Shown here: positions 8,361-16,642 of the stretch, piece by piece
Layout: every line of letters starts with the position of its first letter
Numbering within the stretch: the stretch's first letter is position 1
NCBI GenBank assembly: GCA_002449395.1
Contig: DKDP01000003.1
Coordinates: forward strand, 62,001-126,000
Source of the DNA: Ruminococcaceae bacterium UBA6845
GTDB lineage: Bacteria > Bacillota > Clostridia > Oscillospirales > Acutalibacteraceae
DNA: 64,000 bases
Direction: 5' to 3'
Program-made: the position numbers and the translations under genes
Notes under the pieces: generated by a model
What the model was told of the DNA's origin: nothing
Databases searched by the model: none
What the model saw: only the letters and a program-made list of their open reading frames with translations

Positions 8361-10436
8361 ATGCTTGATCTTATAAAAAGAAATACTCCGAGGATTGCCG
8401 ATCAGTTCATTCTTAAAACAATAAGCGACGACAATGGATATGATAATTATGAAATATATGCCGAGGATAAAAAGGTTGTTCTTGCGGGCAACTCTCCGCT
8501 CAGTCAGGCGATGGCTTACTATGACTATCTTGGCAGGTTCCACGGTGTTGTGATAACGAATGGCGACTATGATATTTCAACAATTTCATCCGCACCTCTG
8601 CCGGAAGAGAAAATCACACGAACCGTTAAGAAAAAAATCAGGGCAATGACAAGCTATGAGAGCTTCTCGCTCAGCGGAAATTTCCGTGGATTCGATCGCT
8701 GGGAAAAGGAAATAGATTTTATGGCGATGCACGGAATCAACAGAGCCTTTCAGCCGGTCGGATTTGACGGAGTGCTCTTCAGAACGCTGACGGAAATCGG
8801 AATGCCGGAAAATTTCTGCCTTGAATTTTCATCCGGTCCCGCTTTCCTGATCAATCAGCTGACGGGCAACATCGCCGGAACAAATTCGGTCAACAGCAAG
8901 GAATATCTTGAAAGAAAAATCACCGTCGGCAAGCTCATAAGCGACCGTGAGAGAAGCCTCGGAATCGAGCCGATTTTTCCTGCCGCAATTCCGAGTGTAC
9001 CGTTCAGCCTGAGGAAAAAATATATCAAGATGGATATTTTCAAGGCGCCGATGTGGTACAATTTCCCTCCGATATTTTTCATCAGACCTAAGAACGCTTT
9101 CTTCTCGGTTTTTAATAAAAAATTCCTGACGATTCAGCGTGAGGCGCTCGGCGAAACTCACAGCTATATGTTCGAGGCGATATACGAATCGGACAAGAAG
9201 GGCTACAATTCCCATCTTGCCGATCTCGGAAAAGCGCTTGAAGAAATGCTTGGCGAATTTGACGGGGACGCCGTTTGCTATATGCATACGAGCTCGATCA
9301 ATTCCGATTTCTTCAAAAATTGTTCGGGCGAAAGATATATTTTTCTCGACAACTGCGATATGAACAAAAATTCCGATATACTGGGCGGAAAGAAATTTAT
9401 CACAGAGCTCAGCGGCAACCGCTACGGAAGAACGGGAATCTACGGAAACGTGCAAAAGATTTGCGACGATCCGTTTGCCGATTCCGAGCTTGGCGGAGCA
9501 CTGTCGTTTGATACGTTTGATATCAACCCCGTTTACTGTGCGGCGGCTCTCAAATCAATCACTGCGGACGGAAAATTTGACCGTGACGAATTTATAAAGG
9601 ATTTCTGCAAAAAGAGATACAAGACAGACGCTTTCTCGCAGGATATAACAGACCTCGTCGATCTTTGCGACAGCGACGAATGCTGCGGTTCGATAATCTG
9701 CGCACGCCCGTGCACAAACGTAAAGCATACGGCGCCGTTTGATACGGTCGAAAGAAGCTATGATTTTCATAAGCTCTATGATATTGCGAAAAAAATTGTT
9801 GATTCCGATGCGAAAAAGGTTGATGCAATGCGTGCGGATCTTCAGTCGATTGTACGTCAATTTCTTTCGGATCTCGCCTATCCGATATATATAAAAGCGA
9901 CTGAATTTTTCAGAGAAAAAAATGTCAGAAATTTTGAACAGGCAAGCAATCTTTTCCTCGAAATATGTGAGGATATTGACCGACTTTTGAGAACAAGATC
10001 GGAGACGAATTTTTGCACAAAATATGTTGAGGCTCAGGAGCTCGGCAGCAGTAAGGAAGAGAAGGAATCTTTGCAAATAAATTTCCTTTTGCTTCATACA
10101 ATCTGGGGACCGTTCGATCATTCGATTCTTTACGATACGGTCTGGAATGAATGGGGCGGACTTGTTAAGGATTACTACGAGGCGAGATGGCATATGTATT
10201 ACCGCTCGCTCGCCGCTTACTTTGACAACCCGAAAAAACTGAAAGACAATTCAAAGAAACAGCCACTTGACAGAAATGAATACAACGGTTCGTATCAGGC
10301 AAAGCGTCTTGCGCTTTTTGAAAACAATTTCCTTGAGAACTACATTCCGAACAAGAACGGAATTGAGGAAGAGGACACCGTTGAGGTTGCAAAAGAATTG
10401 CTTGAAAAATATTCCGAAGTTTATACACAGTTTTAA
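8361..10436 (+). CDS. GH89-like protein (alpha-N-acetylglucosaminidase family) with altered catalytic site
   Basis: 691 residues, no signal peptide, so probably cytoplasmic. The NAGLU/GH89 plan is recognisable: N-terminal domain with NSPLSQAMAYYDYLG (44-58), barrel start YESFSLSGNFRGFDRWEKEIDFMAMHGIN split over residues 99-127, and the late WNEWGGLVKDYYEARW helix region. GH89 enzymes release alpha-linked GlcNAc. Aligning by eye, the acid/base Glu may be Glu272 (HSYMFEAIY), but the nucleophile motif PEG(I)xxNPV appears as FDTFDINPV at 383-391, with Asp384 where Glu is expected. Activity or substrate may therefore differ. It precedes the GH125 gene by 14 bases, forming an operon. Confidence 0.75.
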   Translation: MLDLIKRNTPRIADQFILKTISDDNGYDNYEIYAEDKKVVLAGNSPLSQAMAYYDYLGRFHGVVITNGDYDISTISSAPLPEEKITRTVKKKIRAMTSYESFSLSGNFRGFDRWEKEIDFMAMHGINRAFQPVGFDGVLFRTLTEIGMPENFCLEFSSGPAFLINQLTGNIAGTNSVNSKEYLERKITVGKLISDRERSLGIEPIFPAAIPSVPFSLRKKYIKMDIFKAPMWYNFPPIFFIRPKNAFFSVFNKKFLTIQREALGETHSYMFEAIYESDKKGYNSHLADLGKALEEMLGEFDGDAVCYMHTSSINSDFFKNCSGERYIFLDNCDMNKNSDILGGKKFITELSGNRYGRTGIYGNVQKICDDPFADSELGGALSFDTFDINPVYCAAALKSITADGKFDRDEFIKDFCKKRYKTDAFSQDITDLVDLCDSDECCGSIICARPCTNVKHTAPFDTVERSYDFHKLYDIAKKIVDSDAKKVDAMRADLQSIVRQFLSDLAYPIYIKATEFFREKNVRNFEQASNLFLEICEDIDRLLRTRSETNFCTKYVEAQELGSSKEEKESLQINFLLLHTIWGPFDHSILYDTVWNEWGGLVKDYYEARWHMYYRSLAAYFDNPKKLKDNSKKQPLDRNEYNGSYQAKRLALFENNFLENYIPNKNGIEEEDTVEVAKELLEKYSEVYTQF

Positions 10437-10450
10437 GAAGGAGCATATCA

Positions 10451-11734
10451 ATGAAAAATATTCCGGAATCGGTTAAGTCACATATTGACGAGGTTGCCGA
10501 AAAACTCAAAAAATATCCGAAGCTCGAAAAGCTCTACCGCAATTGCTATCCGAATACCCTGGAGACAACGGCGGAGATTCTTCCCGACGGCTCGACATTT
10601 CTTTATACGGGCGACATCCCTGCGATGTGGCTCAGAGATTCGACGGCGCAGGTCACGCACTATCTTCCGCTGGCTAAGAATGATCCCGAAATTCGCTCGA
10701 TAATTCGTGGACTGATTGTCCGTCAGCTCGAGTACATAAGAATTGATCCGTATGCAAACGCATTTAATATTGAGAAAAACGGGCACGGTCACACCGACGA
10801 TCTTCCGCTGAATGATCCGTGGGTTTGGGAGCGCAAGTATGAGATTGATTCGCTCTGTTATCCGTTCAGGTTGGCGTATCTTTACTATAAACAGTCGGGC
10901 GACAAGTCGATAATTGACGAAAACTTTATTGCCACGGCAAAAACGGTTGTCGATCTCTGGATAACCGAACAGCACCATTTTGAAAAGTCGCCTTACACGT
11001 TTCAGCGCTTCGGATGCCGCTGGATTGATACTCTCCACAACGGCGGCATGGGCTACCCCGTAAACTTCACGGGAATGACATGGAGCGGATTCAGACCGAG
11101 TGACGACAGCTGCACATTCGGATATCTTATTGCATCGAATATGTTTGCCGCTGTTGTTCTCAGATATATTGATGAGATATTCACCGAGATGAATATTGAC
11201 GACGGTGATTTTCTTGCAAAGCTCAGAAATCTCCGTGACGAGATCGAATACGGAATCAAAACCTACGGTACTGTTATTCACCCGAAATACGGTAGAATTT
11301 TTGCCTGCGAGACAGATGGCTTCGGCAATCATATTCTTGCGGATGACGCAAACGTACCGAGCCTTTTGAGCGCACCTTATCTCGGATTCTGCGATGTTAA
11401 CGATCCGGTCTATGTCAACACGAGAAAATTTATTCTCAGCAGTGACAACCCGTTCTATTATACGGGAAAGGCGGCGTCGGGTGTCGGCAGTCCGCACACG
11501 CCGGAGGGATATATCTGGCACATAGCTCTCTCGATGCAGGGACTTACATCCACCGATCCGGAGGAGATAAAGAGTCTTATCGAAACTCTTGTTTCGACCG
11601 ATGCGTATACCGGATATATGCACGAGGGCTTCTGCGCCGACGATGCGGCAAAGTTTACACGTCCGTGGTTTGCGTGGTCAAATTCGATTTTTGCCGAGTT
11701 TATCGAATCGGCACTTGAAAAAGGAATAATATAA
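10451..11734 (+). CDS. Exo-alpha-1,6-mannosidase, GH125 family
   Basis: 427 residues, the usual GH125 length, without signal peptide. GH125 enzymes are inverting exo-alpha-1,6-mannosidases acting on yeast mannan or N-glycan cores. Conserved blocks are TGDIPAMWLRDSTAQV (53-68), NDPWVWERKYEIDSL (121-135), WSGFRPSDDSCTFGYLI (211-227) and YMHEGFCADDAAKFTRPWFAWSN within 389-411. By analogy with the clostridial enzyme, the acid is in the SDD at 217-219 and the base is near Glu392. The ATG follows AAGAAGGAG. It is second in the operon with the GH89-like gene and is followed by a terminator. Confidence 0.93.
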   Translation: MKNIPESVKSHIDEVAEKLKKYPKLEKLYRNCYPNTLETTAEILPDGSTFLYTGDIPAMWLRDSTAQVTHYLPLAKNDPEIRSIIRGLIVRQLEYIRIDPYANAFNIEKNGHGHTDDLPLNDPWVWERKYEIDSLCYPFRLAYLYYKQSGDKSIIDENFIATAKTVVDLWITEQHHFEKSPYTFQRFGCRWIDTLHNGGMGYPVNFTGMTWSGFRPSDDSCTFGYLIASNMFAAVVLRYIDEIFTEMNIDDGDFLAKLRNLRDEIEYGIKTYGTVIHPKYGRIFACETDGFGNHILADDANVPSLLSAPYLGFCDVNDPVYVNTRKFILSSDNPFYYTGKAASGVGSPHTPEGYIWHIALSMQGLTSTDPEEIKSLIETLVSTDAYTGYMHEGFCADDAAKFTRPWFAWSNSIFAEFIESALEKGII

Positions 11735-11741
11735 TTTGCGG

Positions 11742-11782
11742 GGGTCTGCACTGAACGCGGCGGACCCTCGTTTTCTTTTTTT
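11742..11782 (+). terminator. Intrinsic terminator of the GH89-GH125 operon
   Basis: GGGTCTGC (11742-11749) pairs with GCGGACCC (11760-11767), one G-T wobble, followed by CGTTTTCTTTTTTT. Confidence 0.85.
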
Positions 11783-11802
11783 CGTATTTTTTGAATTTCC
11801 TA

Positions 11803-11831
11803 TTGTAATTTAAACAAAATGTATGTATAAT
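11803..11831 (+). promoter_or_regulatory. Sigma-A-type promoter for the Nudix gene
   Basis: TTGTAA (11803-11808), 17-base spacer, TATAAT (11826-11831). It leaves a leader of about 90 bases before the GTG at 11928, containing GCGGACG/CGTCTGC repeats able to form a small hairpin. Confidence 0.75.
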
Positions 11832-11927
11832 GGAACGGTAAATTGAATGCGGACGAAAAAACAATGTATTTTGTTGCGTCTGCGGTAAATCCGTGCGCAT
11901 TCGGCGTATGGTGGAGGAGTTAGAAAC

Positions 11928-12668
11928 GTGCTTGGTAAATATGTTCGTATCAAGGTGACTCATCCGATCCACTCTTACAGCAATGAGCAGGGCTTCACCT
12001 ATGAGCTTAATTACGGTGAGGTCGAGGGAGCAAAACAGTTCAACGCCTCTGTTAAAGGCGCATTTATTATGGGAATCAATCATCCCGTGCGCAGTTTTGA
12101 CGGAAGAGTTGTTGGAATCGTCAGATATGACGGCAGTAATGAAACAGATTGGGTAGTTGCACCGAAAAGTACAAGATTCATTAACATCGACATCGCAAAC
12201 GGTATTGACTTTGCGGTAAAAAACAAGAAACACACGCTTGAATGTCTTTATGAGCGTTCGTGCGGAGCCGTTGTTTACAGAAACATCGGCGGAATGATTC
12301 GCTTCCTGCTGATCAAGAACAGACGGAGCGCCCACTGGGGATTCCCGAAGGGTCACGTCGAGCAGGGCGAGAATGATTTTCAGACTGCGTACCGTGAGGT
12401 TCTTGAGGAAACGGGTATCAGGATAAATATTCATCCCGATTTTGTTACGAAAAGTCAGTACACAATTCAGGGCAAGGTCGAGAAAAATGTAAATATTTTC
12501 CTCGCCGCAACTCAGGATACTCAGACGATTATTCAAAAGGAAGAGATAGAAGATTATATTTGGCTCGGATATGAAAAGGCTCTTAACAAGCTGAGGTTTG
12601 ACAATGACCGAAACATCCTTTCCAAGGCCTACGCTTATCTTCAAAATAAAAAGATTATAACGGAGTAA
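11928..12668 (+). CDS. Inorganic-pyrophosphatase-like domain fused to a Nudix hydrolase
   Basis: 246 residues in two parts. Residues 1-95 resemble the short (about 105 residue) clostridial inorganic-pyrophosphatase-like proteins: a GKxVRIxV start, ELNYGEVEG and a FIMGINHPVRSFDGRVVGIV stretch. The acidic catalytic pair expected before that stretch (D-x-Y type) is replaced by NASVKGAF, so the fold is probably not catalytic. Residues 105-240 are a Nudix hydrolase with an exact box: Gly142, Glu148, then REVLEETGI (156-164). Family members of this type cleave diadenosine tetraphosphate or related nucleotides. The GTG start follows GGAGGAGTT. It lies five bases upstream of the membrane protein gene. 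Confidence 0.88.
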   Translation: MLGKYVRIKVTHPIHSYSNEQGFTYELNYGEVEGAKQFNASVKGAFIMGINHPVRSFDGRVVGIVRYDGSNETDWVVAPKSTRFINIDIANGIDFAVKNKKHTLECLYERSCGAVVYRNIGGMIRFLLIKNRRSAHWGFPKGHVEQGENDFQTAYREVLEETGIRINIHPDFVTKSQYTIQGKVEKNVNIFLAATQDTQTIIQKEEIEDYIWLGYEKALNKLRFDNDRNILSKAYAYLQNKKIITE

Positions 12669-12673
12669 AAAAG

Positions 12674-13165
12674 ATGACAGATCAACTGATTCAGTCCATA
12701 GTAACTTTTTTTCAGGATAAAATTCCAAATGAAATTACGGTTTTTATTATTTCTCTGCTCCCGGTATTGGAGCTCAGAGGCGGATTGATAGCTGCAAGGC
12801 TCTTAAATATGGACGTTATGAGGGCGTTTATCATCTGCTACCTCGGCAATATGCTTCCGATTCCTTTCATTTTACTTTTCCTGAAAAAGATTTTTGAGCT
12901 GATGAAAAAATCTAAGGGGCTCGGCAAAATTGTCAATAAGATGGAGAAAAAAGCCGAGAAACACAGACACACCATCGAGAAGTACGGCACGTGGGGACTT
13001 TTGGTTCTCGTTGCTATTCCACTACCCGGCACAGGCGGCTGGACAGGCGCACTTGTTGCCGAAATAATGGATATTAAAATCAAGAAGTCGCTTCCGATGA
13101 TTGCTTTGGGCGTTCTGATTGCAGGACTGATAGTCGGAACCATTGCTTTTGGATTGTTCGGTTAA
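12674..13165 (+). CDS. Small multi-drug export-like membrane protein (COG2426)
   Basis: 163 residues, about four hydrophobic segments. It carries the family pattern LLPVLELRGGLIAA (29-42) with a matching re-entrant-like stretch IPLPGTGGWTGALVAE (about 116-131). The family is annotated as small multi-drug export protein, though transport has little direct proof. A basic cytoplasmic loop (KKSKGLGKIVNKMEKKAEKHRH) lies between the halves. Start ATG at 12674 sits within an AAAAAAG leader five bases after the Nudix stop, so the two are co-transcribed. A terminator follows. Confidence 0.85.
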   Translation: MTDQLIQSIVTFFQDKIPNEITVFIISLLPVLELRGGLIAARLLNMDVMRAFIICYLGNMLPIPFILLFLKKIFELMKKSKGLGKIVNKMEKKAEKHRHTIEKYGTWGLLVLVAIPLPGTGGWTGALVAEIMDIKIKKSLPMIALGVLIAGLIVGTIAFGLFG

Positions 13166-13179
13166 TTTAATAGGATTTC

Positions 13180-13207
13180 AACGGGTCGTGAAAACGATCC
13201 GTTTTTT
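13180..13207 (+). terminator. Intrinsic terminator after the exporter gene
   Basis: AACGGGTCGT (13180-13189), GAAA loop, ACGATCCGTT (13194-13203) with one wobble, then TTTT. Confidence 0.9.
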
Positions 13208-13280
13208 ATGTTTAAGATAATTTGTACGGCATACCTTAAAAAATAATTTTGAATTTTTCATTAAAAATTGTATTTTCTAC

Positions 13281-13309
13281 TTTACAGAACAGCCGTTTTA
13301 CAGTAAAAT
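13281..13309 (+). promoter_or_regulatory. Probable promoter for pyrH operon
   Basis: TTTACA (13281-13286), 17-base spacer, TAAAAT (13304-13309), 33 bases before the pyrH ATG. Confidence 0.55.
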
Positions 13310-13342
13310 ATAAATGATATTCAGGGTAGTGGGGGTATTCCA

Positions 13343-14041
13343 ATGTATAAAAGAATCTTGCTGAAGCTCAGCGGAGAGGTTCTTGCCGGAGAGCAGGGAC
13401 ACGGAATAGATTTTGATATGGTGACAAATGTTTGCACATACGTCAAAAAGGTTGCCGATATGGGAGTTCAGATCGGACTTGTTGTCGGCGGCGGAAATTT
13501 TTGGAGAGGCAGAAGCAGCGGCACAATGAACCGCACGAGAGCGGACAATATGGGAATGCTTGCAACGGTTATGAACTCGCTTGCACTTTGTGAGGCTCTC
13601 GAGCAGCTCGGAGTAAAGGCAAGGGTTATGTCCTCAGTCGGTATGCAGCCGATCGCCGAGCAGTATGTTGCACGTGATGCGGTTGCTCATCTTAATGACG
13701 GCGAGGTTGTGATTTTCGGCTGCGGCACAGGCTGTCCGTTCTTCTCAACCGATACGACGGCAGCTCTCAGGGCGGCGGAAATTGAGGCAGACGTTATTTT
13801 CAAAGCAACAAATGTTGACGGCGTTTTCGACAAGGATCCGAATAAATTTGACGATGCCGTCAAGTATGACACGCTTACTCATTCAGAGGTGCTTGCAAAA
13901 GGCCTCAAGGTAATGGACAGCACTGCGGCTTCGCTTTGCAGGGATAATTCAATCGCTATTCTTGTATTCAATCTTGAGGATCCCGAGAATATTATCAGAG
14001 CCGTTAAGGGCGAAAATATAGGTACACTCGTTAAAGAATAA
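13343..14041 (+). CDS. pyrH: UMP kinase
   Basis: Phosphorylates UMP to UDP in pyrimidine nucleotide synthesis; cytoplasmic hexamer in the family. 232 residues with the amino-acid-kinase fold motifs LLKLSGEVLAG (6-16), VGGGNFWRG (about 48-56), the DTTAALRAAEIEAD segment and NVDGVFDKDPNK. The ATG follows GGGTAGTGGGGG. First gene of a block that runs through frr, uppS, cdsA, dxr, rseP, ispG and polC, a common clostridial order; rpsB and tsf, often just upstream, are absent here. Confidence 0.97.
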   Translation: MYKRILLKLSGEVLAGEQGHGIDFDMVTNVCTYVKKVADMGVQIGLVVGGGNFWRGRSSGTMNRTRADNMGMLATVMNSLALCEALEQLGVKARVMSSVGMQPIAEQYVARDAVAHLNDGEVVIFGCGTGCPFFSTDTTAALRAAEIEADVIFKATNVDGVFDKDPNKFDDAVKYDTLTHSEVLAKGLKVMDSTAASLCRDNSIAILVFNLEDPENIIRAVKGENIGTLVKE

Positions 14042-14065
14042 AATATATTTGTGAGGAGATTTTTT

Positions 14066-14620
14066 ATGAAAGAAGTTTACAGCAATACCAGAGAAAAAAT
14101 GACAAAGACTGTTTCCGTTCTCGGCAAGGACTATGCCGCAATCAGAGCCGGACGTGCAAATCCCGGTGTGCTTGACAAGGTGCTTGTTGATTATTACGGA
14201 GTTCCGACGCCGATCAACCAGATGGCGGCAATTTCGGTTTCCGAAGCTCGTATTCTTGTTATTCAGCCGTGGGATAAGTCAACTCTCACCCCGATCTACA
14301 AGGCAATTCAGGCTTCCGATATCGGCATCAATCCTCAGAACGACGGTTCGGTTATCCGTATGACTTTCCCTCAGCTTACCGAGGACAGACGTAAGGAACT
14401 TGTTAAGGACATCAAGAAGATGGCAGAGGATTCAAAGGTTGCGATCCGCTCTATCCGCCGTGATGCAATCGACAAGATTAAGAAGATGCAGAAAGCATCC
14501 GAGATCACAGAGGACGACCTCAAGAACGGTGAAGAAGAACTCCAGAAGATAACCGATGAGTTTATCAAAGAAATCGACAGCGCCGCTTCTGTAAAGGAAA
14601 AGGAAGTTATGTCAATATAA
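14066..14620 (+). CDS. frr: Ribosome recycling factor
   Basis: With EF-G, releases ribosomes from mRNA after termination. 184 residues from the ATG at 14066, matching the family length of 185; the upstream in-frame GTG at 14051 is part of the ribosome site (GTGAGGAGAT) and not the start. Conserved stretches: AAIRAGRANPGVLDKVLVDYYG (30-50 region), QPWDKSTL and the C-terminal helical DRRKELVKDIKKMAEDSKVAIRSIRRDA. Follows pyrH by 24 bases. Confidence 0.97.
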   Translation: MKEVYSNTREKMTKTVSVLGKDYAAIRAGRANPGVLDKVLVDYYGVPTPINQMAAISVSEARILVIQPWDKSTLTPIYKAIQASDIGINPQNDGSVIRMTFPQLTEDRRKELVKDIKKMAEDSKVAIRSIRRDAIDKIKKMQKASEITEDDLKNGEEELQKITDEFIKEIDSAASVKEKEVMSI

Positions 14621-14632
14621 TCGTGAATACTT

Positions 14633-14662
14633 ACAGGCAGGCTTCACGGTCTGCCTGTTGTT
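14633..14662 (+). terminator. Weak hairpin between frr and uppS
   Basis: ACAGGCAG (14633-14640) pairs with CTGCCTGT (14651-14658). Only TGTT follows, so it is more likely a partial terminator or processing site than a full stop. Confidence 0.5.
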
Positions 14663-14683
14663 AATAGTAAAGGAGACCCTTCT

Positions 14684-15400
14684 ATGGAAAACAGAAATGT
14701 TCCCGAGCATATCGGTATAATTATGGACGGAAACGGTCGCTGGGCAAAGCAGAGAGGCTTGCCCCGTTCCGAGGGACACAAGGCAGGTGCCAAGGTGTTT
14801 AAGCAGATCTGTGATTATGCCGGAGAAATCGGTATAAAATATATTACGTTTTATGCTTTCTCAACCGAAAATTGGAAACGTCCGCCCGAGGAGGTTTCCT
14901 CACTTATGGATCTTTTTCGTGAGTATATGCACGAGGCTGAGGATCGAAAGGCGGAAAACCTTCAAAAGGGAATGAGAATGCATTTCATCGGACACCGTGA
15001 GGGTATTCCCGAGGATCTTCTCAATCTTTTTGATACCTCAGAGGAGGAGTCGAAAGACGCCGATAAATACGATGTTAATATCGCTATCAATTACGGCGGC
15101 AGACTCGAAATTGTCGACGCCGTCAAACAGCTCGGCGAGAAGATTAAATCAGGCGAGCTTGACCCTGCCGATATAACAGAAGCTGACATTTCGTCTCATC
15201 TCTACACCGCAGGACAGAGCGATCCCGACCTTATAATTCGTCCCAGCGGAGAGTACCGTCTCTCAAACTTTCTCACATGGCAGTCGGCATATTCCGAGCT
15301 TTGGTTCTCCGACATTCTTTGGCCGGACTTTACTCCTGCCGATCTTGATAAGGCGATAGACGATTATAATAAGCGCAACCGTCGTTTCGGCGGCGTTTGA
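14684..15400 (+). CDS. uppS: Isoprenyl transferase (undecaprenyl diphosphate synthase)
   Basis: Makes the C55 lipid carrier for cell-wall synthesis by adding isopentenyl units to farnesyl diphosphate. 238 residues with IMDGNGRWAKQRGL (13-26; Asp and Asn-Gly-Arg catalytic/diphosphate region), GHKAGAK, FYAFSTENWKRP and the C-terminal RPSGEYRLSNFLTWQSAYSEL segment. The start ATG follows AAAGGAGACC. It lies 63 bases after frr and is followed by a 365-base repeat-rich spacer before cdsA. Confidence 0.96.
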   Translation: MENRNVPEHIGIIMDGNGRWAKQRGLPRSEGHKAGAKVFKQICDYAGEIGIKYITFYAFSTENWKRPPEEVSSLMDLFREYMHEAEDRKAENLQKGMRMHFIGHREGIPEDLLNLFDTSEEESKDADKYDVNIAINYGGRLEIVDAVKQLGEKIKSGELDPADITEADISSHLYTAGQSDPDLIIRPSGEYRLSNFLTWQSAYSELWFSDILWPDFTPADLDKAIDDYNKRNRRFGGV

Positions 15401-15403
15401 GAT

Positions 15404-15650
15404 TGGTTAAATTTCTCCACAACCGATTTTTCGCCCGGGGCAGTGCAACAGCACAGCACCCGACCTGCAAAATCGCCTGTGAAAAAATTTTCCTCAATTT
15501 CAAAAGTTTGTTTGAAATTGCATCTGTTCGCAGCAGTACCTTAGTACAGCTTACAAGCTGAAAAAAGCGCTGTGAACGATTTTCTGACAAACTTATTCAT
15601 AGGTTAATTCCCACAACCGATTTTTCGCTCTATGCAGTGCGACAATATAG
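15404..15650. repeat. Repeat-rich non-coding spacer between uppS and cdsA
   Basis: No convincing gene lies in 15401-15765. Two direct copies of a motif ending CCACAACCGATTTTTCGC occur near 15419-15436 and 15609-15628, each followed by GCAGTGC. Between them are a perfect inverted repeat CAATTTCAAA/TTTGAAATTG (15495-15504 with 15511-15520) and a CAGCTT-AC-AAGCTG palindrome near 15547. The whole looks like debris of a small repeat element rather than a regulatory leader. Confidence 0.6.
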
Positions 15651-15673
15651 CATATAAAATTTTACATTCGGTA

Positions 15674-15701
15674 CGTAGGGCACGATGCCCACATCGTGCC
15701 G
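15674..15701 (+). repeat. REP-like palindrome, copy 1
   Basis: GGCACGATG (15679-15687), CCCA loop, CATCGTGCC (15692-15700), preceded by CGTA. The same unit occurs at 48544-48571 and, inverted with base changes, at 48739-48767, where it flanks a RAYT transposase remnant. Confidence 0.8.
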
Positions 15702-15765
15702 TGAAAGACATATGAAATGTTGATTACTGACAAAAGTTTTTTCGACATTCGAAAGGATAAAACAT

Positions 15766-16620
15766 ATGAAAACAAGAATTATTTCGGGAGTGTCCTATTC
15801 CCTGATCATTATTGCTGTAATGTTTTTTATGAACACTGCGGCGCTGCCGATACTGATGGCTTTCATCTGTGGCGTTGCGGTCTATGAGCTTAATCACGTC
15901 GCAAAGGTCAAGCTCCCGCTTGCGATTCCGTCAATTATCGTCGGAGCATATATTCCGATTGAGATCAGATATCATTTCCTTGAAAAAATTCACGTCACCG
16001 TATTTGCCGCTCTTGCGGTCTACATTATCGCTATGCTCATAATGATGGTCAAGTGGCACGGTGAAGTCAAGTTTGAACAGGTCGCAATCTCCGTTCTTTG
16101 CTCAATCGCTGTTCCTGAATCGCTCGGCTGCTGGATCAGAATCAACGATCTTCAGCTTGCCGATGCAAGATACACCCAAGCGAACGTGGTCTATCTTATC
16201 CTGTTCACTGTTTTCTGTGCATGGCTAACCGATATGTTTGCCTATTTCACCGGTGTGTTCTTCGGCAAGCATAAGATGACCCCCGTTGTCAGTCCGAAAA
16301 AGACATGGGAGGGTGCAATCGGCGGCGTATTTCTTACAGCGGCGCTGAATGTCGGCTTGTACTTTGTTTTTGCAAAGAAATTCTTCCCCGACGGACACTT
16401 TTTCCTCTGGGATTGGTGGGCAGTCATTCCGATTTCGCTTGTCCTTTCTGTAATCAGCATCTTCGGCGATCTCTCTGCTTCGGTTATCAAGAGAAACTAC
16501 GGTGTCAAGGATTACGGCAAGCTGATCCCGGGTCACGGCGGAATTATGGACAGATTTGACAGCACATTGTTTGTTTTCCCGATTATGTACGGAATATTGA
16601 GCATAATCGAGACATTTTAA
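15766..16620 (+). CDS. cdsA: Phosphatidate cytidylyltransferase
   Basis: Converts phosphatidic acid and CTP to CDP-diacylglycerol, the branch point of phospholipid synthesis. 284 residues with about seven hydrophobic helices. The family signature near the C-terminus is present: SVIKRNYGVKDYGKLIPGHGG followed by IMDRFDS, together with an earlier FGKHKMTPVVSPKKTWEGAIGG. The ATG follows CGAAAGGATAA. It is separated from uppS by the repeat spacer but only 22 bases from dxr. Confidence 0.95.
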   Translation: MKTRIISGVSYSLIIIAVMFFMNTAALPILMAFICGVAVYELNHVAKVKLPLAIPSIIVGAYIPIEIRYHFLEKIHVTVFAALAVYIIAMLIMMVKWHGEVKFEQVAISVLCSIAVPESLGCWIRINDLQLADARYTQANVVYLILFTVFCAWLTDMFAYFTGVFFGKHKMTPVVSPKKTWEGAIGGVFLTAALNVGLYFVFAKKFFPDGHFFLWDWWAVIPISLVLSVISIFGDLSASVIKRNYGVKDYGKLIPGHGGIMDRFDSTLFVFPIMYGILSIIETF

Positions 16621-16642
16621 AAGTAAAATTTAGGGTGATACT

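Noticed and set aside
10478..11623. 381-codon minus-strand open frame opposite the GH125 gene
   Set aside because: Mirror of GH125 codon use; the plus-strand protein has all family motifs.
11700..12728. 342-codon minus-strand open frame opposite the Nudix gene
   Set aside because: Runs through a terminator and a promoter of plus-strand genes and shows no protein family.
15330..15590. 86-codon minus-strand open frame across the uppS end and the repeat spacer
   Set aside because: Covers repeat sequence and the 3' end of uppS; no ribosome site; likely chance coding in repeats.
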